Below, one piece after another: positions 59,806 through 64,000 of a stretch of DNA of 64,000 nucleotides. The notes below the pieces were generated by a model. The model searched no databases and had not been told where the DNA came from. It worked only from the letters and a program-made list of their open reading frames with translations. The stretch's first letter is position 1. Each line of letters starts with the position of its first letter. The position numbers were made by a program, and so were the translations under genes. This stretch comes from Nocardia bovistercoris (lineage in GTDB: Bacteria > Actinomycetota > Actinomycetes > Mycobacteriales > Mycobacteriaceae): contig NZ_JADMLG010000005.1 of assembly GCF_015674855.1 (NCBI RefSeq), positions 1 through 64,000 of the forward strand, in the 5' to 3' direction.

Positions 59806-60300
59806 ATGACCGGCCGGGAATCCGTCGACACCACGCTGGACGCCACCGACGCGCGCCTACTGCTCGAACTCGTCGCCAACCCGCGCGCCACCGGCGTCGA
59901 ACTCGCCGCCCGGCTCGGACTGTCCCGCAACACCGTGCAGGCCAGGCTCGCGCGCTGGGAGGCGGGCGGCGTGCTCGGCAGCTTCGAACGCCGCGTCGAG
60001 CCGAGGGCGCTGGGATATCCGCTGTCGGCGTTCGTCGCGGTTGTGGTCGATCAGCACCGGCTCGACTCCGTGGTGGACGAGCTCGCCGAGGTCCGCGAGG
60101 TCACCGAGGTCTGCGGGATGACCGGCCCGACCGATCTGACCGTGCGCGTGGTCGCCCGCGACGCCGACGACCTGTATCGCATCGCAGGCCAGATCCTGAA
60201 GATCCCCGGTGTCGAGCGCACCAATATGGCGCTGGTGATCCGCTCACTGATCGGCCCGCGCACCGCACCGCTGCTCGAACGTCTCGCCGACCCGAGCTGA
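59806..60300 (+). CDS. Lrp/AsnC-family transcriptional regulator
   Basis: The 164-residue protein has the N-terminal winged helix LDATDARLLLELVANPRATGVELAARLGLSRNTVQARLARWEAGGVL. Its C-terminal RAM/AsnC ligand domain (VAVVVDQHRLDSVVDELAEVREVTEVCGMTGPTDLTVRVVARDADDLYRI) should sense an amino acid or keto acid. It is divergent from the E2 gene, the usual setting of the bkd regulator, so branched-chain amino acids are the likely signal. Confidence 0.94.
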   Translation: MTGRESVDTTLDATDARLLLELVANPRATGVELAARLGLSRNTVQARLARWEAGGVLGSFERRVEPRALGYPLSAFVAVVVDQHRLDSVVDELAEVREVTEVCGMTGPTDLTVRVVARDADDLYRIAGQILKIPGVERTNMALVIRSLIGPRTAPLLERLADPS

Positions 60301-60344
60301 TCGGAACGCGTCTGCCGCTGTGGTGTGCCCGATAGGGTGCGGAG

Positions 60345-61148
60345 ATGGAGATTTCGGGCAAGATCGCGATCGTGACCGGTGCGGGCGGCGGTATCGGCGC
60401 CGCGGTGGCGAAGCAGTTGGCCGGCGCGGGCGCGCGGGTGGTCGTCGCGGATCTCGACGCCGACGCGGTGGCCGCGGTGGCCGACGGACTCGGCGCGGCG
60501 GCGGTCGCCGTCGGCGGTGATGTGACCGACGAGAAGGTGCTCGGTGCGGCCATCGAGGCGGCGGAAACAGCATTCGGCCCGGTCGACATCTTCGTGGCCA
60601 ACGCGGGCATCGGCGGCGGCCCCGGCCTCGACAGCACCGAGGAGCAGTGGTCGGCGGCGTTCGAGGTCAATGTGATGGCGCACGTCAGGGCCGCGCGACT
60701 GCTCGTGCCCGGCTGGCTGGCACGCGGCGGCGGATACTTCGTCTCGGTCGCGTCGGCGGCGGGCCTGCTCACCCAGATCGGTTCGGCGCCCTACTCGGTG
60801 ACCAAGCACGCGGCGGTCGGATTCGCCGAATGGCTTTCGGTGACCTACGGCGCGCAGGGAATTCGGGTGAGTTGCGTCTGCCCGATGGGCGTCGACACGC
60901 GACTACTCGACGGCGGGCTGATACCGGGGAACCCGGCCGCGGGCGATCTGGCGATCCGCGCGGTGCGCACCGCGGGCCCGGTGCTGAGCACGGAACAGGC
61001 CGCAGAGGTGATCGGCGCGGGCATCGAGGCCGAACACTTCCTGATCCTGCCGCACCCCGAAGTGCTGAAGATGTACCGGAACAAGGGATCCGACTACGAC
61101 CGGTGGCTCGACGGGATGCGGCGCTACCAGGCGGCGCTCGGCGGCTGA
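60345..61148 (+). CDS. short-chain dehydrogenase/reductase
   Basis: Soluble NAD(P)-dependent oxidoreductase of 267 residues. It has the Rossmann TGAGGGIGAAVA (about residues 12-23), the NAG motif in VANAGIGGG, and the catalytic Ser-Tyr-Lys with SVASAAG and YSVTKHA. Asp in VVADLDADAVAAV at the second strand favours NAD. It follows the Lrp gene by 44 bases on the same strand and may be cotranscribed. The substrate is unknown. Confidence 0.94.
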   Translation: MEISGKIAIVTGAGGGIGAAVAKQLAGAGARVVVADLDADAVAAVADGLGAAAVAVGGDVTDEKVLGAAIEAAETAFGPVDIFVANAGIGGGPGLDSTEEQWSAAFEVNVMAHVRAARLLVPGWLARGGGYFVSVASAAGLLTQIGSAPYSVTKHAAVGFAEWLSVTYGAQGIRVSCVCPMGVDTRLLDGGLIPGNPAAGDLAIRAVRTAGPVLSTEQAAEVIGAGIEAEHFLILPHPEVLKMYRNKGSDYDRWLDGMRRYQAALGG

Positions 61149-61152
61149 GCCG

Positions 61153-61578
61153 CTACTCCTCGACGACGAGTTCGGCTGCGGCGGTACGTATCACCTCCGG
61201 GATCGGCACCGGTTTGCGGGTCTCGGAATCCACGTAGACGTGCACGAACTCGCCGGTCGCGGCCAATTCCAGCGCATCGTCCAGCTCGCGGAAGATCGCG
61301 AGGTCGTAGGTGATGCTGGAATTGCCGAGCCGCGAGACGCGCAGCCCGACCTGAAGTCGATCGGGGAAGCTGATCGAACCGACGTACCGGCACGAGGTCT
61401 GCGCGACCACCCCGAGCGCGGGCAGCTCGCGGATATCGGTTCCGGTGGCCCGCATGAGCCAGGCGTTCACGGCCGTGTCGAAGTACGCGTAGTACGTCAC
61501 ATTGTTCACGTGGCCGTAGTGGTCGTTGTCCGCCCATCGGGTCGGCATCGGCCAGTGCACGGGATACTGCTTGCTCAC
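61153..61578 (-). CDS. acyl-CoA thioesterase (hot-dog fold)
   Basis: The 141-residue 4-hydroxybenzoyl-CoA-thioesterase-like protein has the catalytic-type motif RWADNDHYGHVNNVTYYAYFDTA (about residues 14-36) and the second hot-dog strand SSITYDLAIFRE. GTG at 61578 overlaps the AraC stop by four bases (GTGA), so it is coupled to the regulator. It is convergent with the SDR gene. It hydrolyses an acyl-CoA of unknown chain. Confidence 0.93.
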   Translation of the reverse strand: MSKQYPVHWPMPTRWADNDHYGHVNNVTYYAYFDTAVNAWLMRATGTDIRELPALGVVAQTSCRYVGSISFPDRLQVGLRVSRLGNSSITYDLAIFRELDDALELAATGEFVHVYVDSETRKPVPIPEVIRTAAAELVVEE

Positions 61579-62543
61579 CCGGCCGACGATAGCTCAGCGG
61601 GCGAGACGCCTTCCCGGTGGTCGCGCGGGCTGATGCCGAAATGGCGTTTGAACGCGGCGCTGAGCGCGAACGCGCTGCCGTAACCGACCTGGCGGGCGAT
61701 GTTCTCGACGGTGGCGTCGGAGTCACGGAGCAGATCCGCGGCCAGCGACAGCCGCCACTCGGTGAGGAAGGCCATCGGCGGCTCGCCGACCAGGTCGGCG
61801 AACCGCTTCGCCAGCGCCGCCCGCGACACCCCGACGGCCTCGGCCAGACTCGCGACCGTCCAGCCGTGCGCCGGATTGTGCTGCAACAGCCGAAGGGCCT
61901 TGCCGACGAGCGGATCGGCGTAGGCGTGATACCAGGCGGGCGCCTCGGCGCGGGCGAACCAGGCGCGCAGCGCCGCGATCAGCACCAGATCGAGCAGCCG
62001 GTCGAGCACCGCGCCCTGCGCCGGTTCGTCCCTGGTCGCCTCGTCGGAAAGCAGGTCGAGCACGCGGCCGTCGAACTCACCGCGCCGCAACACCACCACC
62101 GGCGGCAACGCGCGCAGCAATCGCATACTCGCCGCGCCCGCCGACTCGTAGGTGCCCGTCACCATCACGGTCGCGCCGTTCGGGTCGGTACCCCATTGGC
62201 GCACACCGAGATTCAGTGTCTCGCAGAGCACCTCGCCGTCGGGGGTCTTGGTGACCTGGCCGGGATGGATGACGATCTGCGGCACGGTGTCCGGCGAATC
62301 GGCCACCGTGTACGGGCGCGGGCCGCGGAAGATCGCGACATCGCCCGCGCCGAGTTCACGCGGAGCGACCCGGTCCGGCCCGGGATCGGTGACGATCCAC
62401 GCGCCGCCGCGGATCATCGAGAGCACCGTCAGCGGGGCCTCGTCCTCGATACGCAGTGACCACGGCGGATCGAGGAGTGAGCACATCAGGAAGGCGCCGC
62501 GTGCGCGGGGGCCCTCCAACAGACTGGCGAGCGCATCCACCAC
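61575..62543 (-). CDS. AraC-family regulator with cupin N domain
   Basis: The 322-residue protein has an N-terminal cupin_6 ligand domain (GAFLMCSLLDPPWSLRIEDEAPLTVLSMIRGGAWI). Two C-terminal AraC helix-turn-helices follow (WTVASLAEAVGVSRAALAKRFADLVGEPPMAFLTEWRL and VENIARQVGYGSAFALSAAFKRHFGISPRDHR). The GTG start is at 62543. It is upstream of and overlaps the thioesterase gene, and is divergent from the MFS transporter with only about 35 bases between, so it may control the transporter. Confidence 0.94.
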   Translation of the reverse strand: MVDALASLLEGPRARGAFLMCSLLDPPWSLRIEDEAPLTVLSMIRGGAWIVTDPGPDRVAPRELGAGDVAIFRGPRPYTVADSPDTVPQIVIHPGQVTKTPDGEVLCETLNLGVRQWGTDPNGATVMVTGTYESAGAASMRLLRALPPVVVLRRGEFDGRVLDLLSDEATRDEPAQGAVLDRLLDLVLIAALRAWFARAEAPAWYHAYADPLVGKALRLLQHNPAHGWTVASLAEAVGVSRAALAKRFADLVGEPPMAFLTEWRLSLAADLLRDSDATVENIARQVGYGSAFALSAAFKRHFGISPRDHREGVSPAELSSAG

Positions 62544-62577
62544 TCGAGCCTAGACCGGAATCGGTACCGTCGAAAGG

Positions 62578-63918
62578 ATGCCGATGCCCACGGTCGACCG
62601 CAGGCTGCGCAGCGCACGCGGCGCGGTATTCACGATCTTCGCGTTGAACGGATTCCTGCTCGCCCTGTGGGTGGTACACATCCCGGCCGTCTCCGACCGC
62701 ACCGGCATCGCCAAATCCACCCTCGGCACCTTCGTGCTCGTGCTGGCGGGCGCGGCGCTGATCGGCATGCGGTCGGCGGGACCGCTCGCCGACCGCCACG
62801 GCAGCCGCGTGCTGGTCGCGGTGGCGGGCGTGTGGATCTCGGTGACCGTCCTCGGCCCCGGCCTTGCCACCGGACCCGTCGGCCTCGGCATCGCGCTCGC
62901 GCTGTTCGGACTCGGCAACGGCGCGCTCGACGTGTCCATGAACACCCAGGCCGTGCTGGTGGAACGCGCCTACGGACGACCGATCATGTCCGCCTTCCAC
63001 GCCCTGTTCTCCGGCGGCGGACTGCTCGGCTCCCTACTCGGCGCGGCCGCCCAACGCGCGGGCATGGACATCCGACTCACCCTCGGCCTGGCCACCATCG
63101 CAGGTCTGATCCTCGTCGCGGCCATGCTGCCCTTGCTGCTACGTCGATCCCGAACCGATTCGTACACGGACGAATACGCGCGAACGATGCCGCTGTCCGC
63201 CGAAGGGCCGCTGTCCGCCCCGGCGCACACGACAACCGACGCCCCGAGCTCCGAGTCCGATGCCGACGAACAGACAACCGCCGCCTCGCGACCGGCGCAC
63301 GCGCTCCCGTCGGACGCCTCCGGGGATGCCGCCCACCGAGCCGTCGACCACCACGACCACTCGGGCAGCACCCGAAAGGTGTTGGGACTGGCGGTTGTCG
63401 CGTTCCTCGCGCTGCTCACCGAGGGGGCGGCGGCGGACTGGAGTGCGCTGCAAGCGCGGGAGCATCTCGGTGCGGACGATGCGACGGCGGCGTTGGCGTT
63501 CGGCGCCTTCTCCTGCACGATGACGGCGGGACGCTTCGCCACCGATCGGATCGCGGGCGCGTTCGGGCGCGTCGCGGTGGTTCGCTACGGAACCCTCGGG
63601 TGCGCGGCCGGATTGGCGTTGGTCGTACTGTCGGGCGTGGTGCCGCTGACCTTGCTCGGCTGGGCGCTGGTCGGGCTCGGGTTGTCCGGCACGGTGCCGC
63701 AGATCTTCACCGCGGCGGGCAATCTCGGCTCCGCGACCGCGGCCACCGACATGTCGCGGGTGTTCAGCTTCGGCTATCTCGGACTGCTCGCCGGGCCCGC
63801 GCTCATCGGCTGGCTGACCGCGCTCGTGCCGCTCACCGCCGCACTCGTCGTCCCGCTGGTCGCGGCGCTGGTGTGCGCGTGGTCGGCGGGCATCGTCGCA
63901 CCGCCGCGACCGACCTGA
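62578..63918 (+). CDS. MFS transporter
   Basis: Major-facilitator protein of 446 residues with twelve predicted helices in two halves. The first half has GMRSAGPLADRHGSRVLV, the loop 2-3 motif. The central cytoplasmic linker is unusually long (about residues 190-265), acidic and Ser/Thr/His-rich, with HHDHSG. The second half includes ATDRIAGAFGRVAVVRYG. ATG at 62578 or 62584; the latter has better spacing from AAAGG. It is divergent from the AraC gene; export of a small compound is inferred. Confidence 0.92.
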   Translation: MPMPTVDRRLRSARGAVFTIFALNGFLLALWVVHIPAVSDRTGIAKSTLGTFVLVLAGAALIGMRSAGPLADRHGSRVLVAVAGVWISVTVLGPGLATGPVGLGIALALFGLGNGALDVSMNTQAVLVERAYGRPIMSAFHALFSGGGLLGSLLGAAAQRAGMDIRLTLGLATIAGLILVAAMLPLLLRRSRTDSYTDEYARTMPLSAEGPLSAPAHTTTDAPSSESDADEQTTAASRPAHALPSDASGDAAHRAVDHHDHSGSTRKVLGLAVVAFLALLTEGAAADWSALQAREHLGADDATAALAFGAFSCTMTAGRFATDRIAGAFGRVAVVRYGTLGCAAGLALVVLSGVVPLTLLGWALVGLGLSGTVPQIFTAAGNLGSATAATDMSRVFSFGYLGLLAGPALIGWLTALVPLTAALVVPLVAALVCAWSAGIVAPPRPT

Positions 63919-64000
63919 GCGCGCACGAGGCCGGCGTTCGGCGGCAGCACGTCGCGATATTTCCGTGCGGCGGTCCGAGCCGAGGACACGGGGAGCAGGC
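63919..64000. other. window edge
   Basis: The last 82 bases after the MFS gene hold no recognised feature. Confidence 0.4.

Overview
The window is a high-GC actinobacterial chromosome segment, most likely from Nocardia or a close relative in the Nocardiaceae. This is inferred from gene order. On the minus strand, argS-lysA-hom-thrC-thrB-rho-rpmE-prfA-prmC-(threonylcarbamoyl-AMP synthase)-wecA-(AtpI-like)-atpBEFHAGDC-(DUF2550)-(ATP:corrinoid adenosyltransferase)-murA-rrn leader follows the order known from mycobacteria. Gene content further right (CYP157-like P450, IcmF, DUF6879/XRE cassette) is typical of soil mycolata.

Region 1 (1-27.7 kb) is conserved core. It holds the promoter and leader of an rRNA operon that runs off the left edge; murA with the fosfomycin-insensitive Asp variant; a corrinoid adenosyltransferase; the complete F1Fo ATP synthase operon with a strong terminator; wecA; prmC next to prfA, which encodes its substrate; rpmE; rho with a long arginine/glycine-rich insert; the overlapping lysA-hom-thrC-thrB operon; argS; and, on the plus strand, a DUF3105/DUF305 pair and tRNA-Arg(CCG).

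Region 2 (27.7-37.9 kb), between tRNA-Arg and tRNA-Cys, looks like accessory DNA. It contains two vapBC toxin-antitoxin modules with visible palindromic operators, a divergent P450 pair in which one member lacks the ExxR arginine, an XRE/DUF6879/small-protein cassette head-to-head with an unusual recombinase-like/2H-phosphoesterase fusion, and a Tat-exported metallophosphoesterase. No attachment-site duplication was found by eye.

Region 3 (38-48.7 kb) holds a MarR regulator, an Hsp70-like membrane ATPase, and a five-gene valine/isobutyrate catabolic operon (mmsA, acyl-CoA dehydrogenase, HIBYL-CoA hydrolase, mmsB, enoyl-CoA hydratase). The operon is divergent from icmF, the adenosylcobalamin-dependent fused isobutyryl-CoA mutase, so one intergenic region with a perfect palindrome may control both fates of isobutyryl-CoA.

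Region 4 (48.7-64 kb) is mixed. It has a BtuF-like metal-receptor protein, a SNF2 helicase/SWIM pair, an array of 22-bp degenerate repeats, a secreted DUF1524 nuclease-like lipoprotein, a rhodanese, a BenE transporter with a TAPDN repeat, a 26-bp tandem array, an orphan E2 acyltransferase lacking the catalytic His with a divergent Lrp/AsnC regulator, an SDR, a thioesterase/AraC pair and an MFS transporter. All functions come from motif and family recognition by reading; no database search was run.
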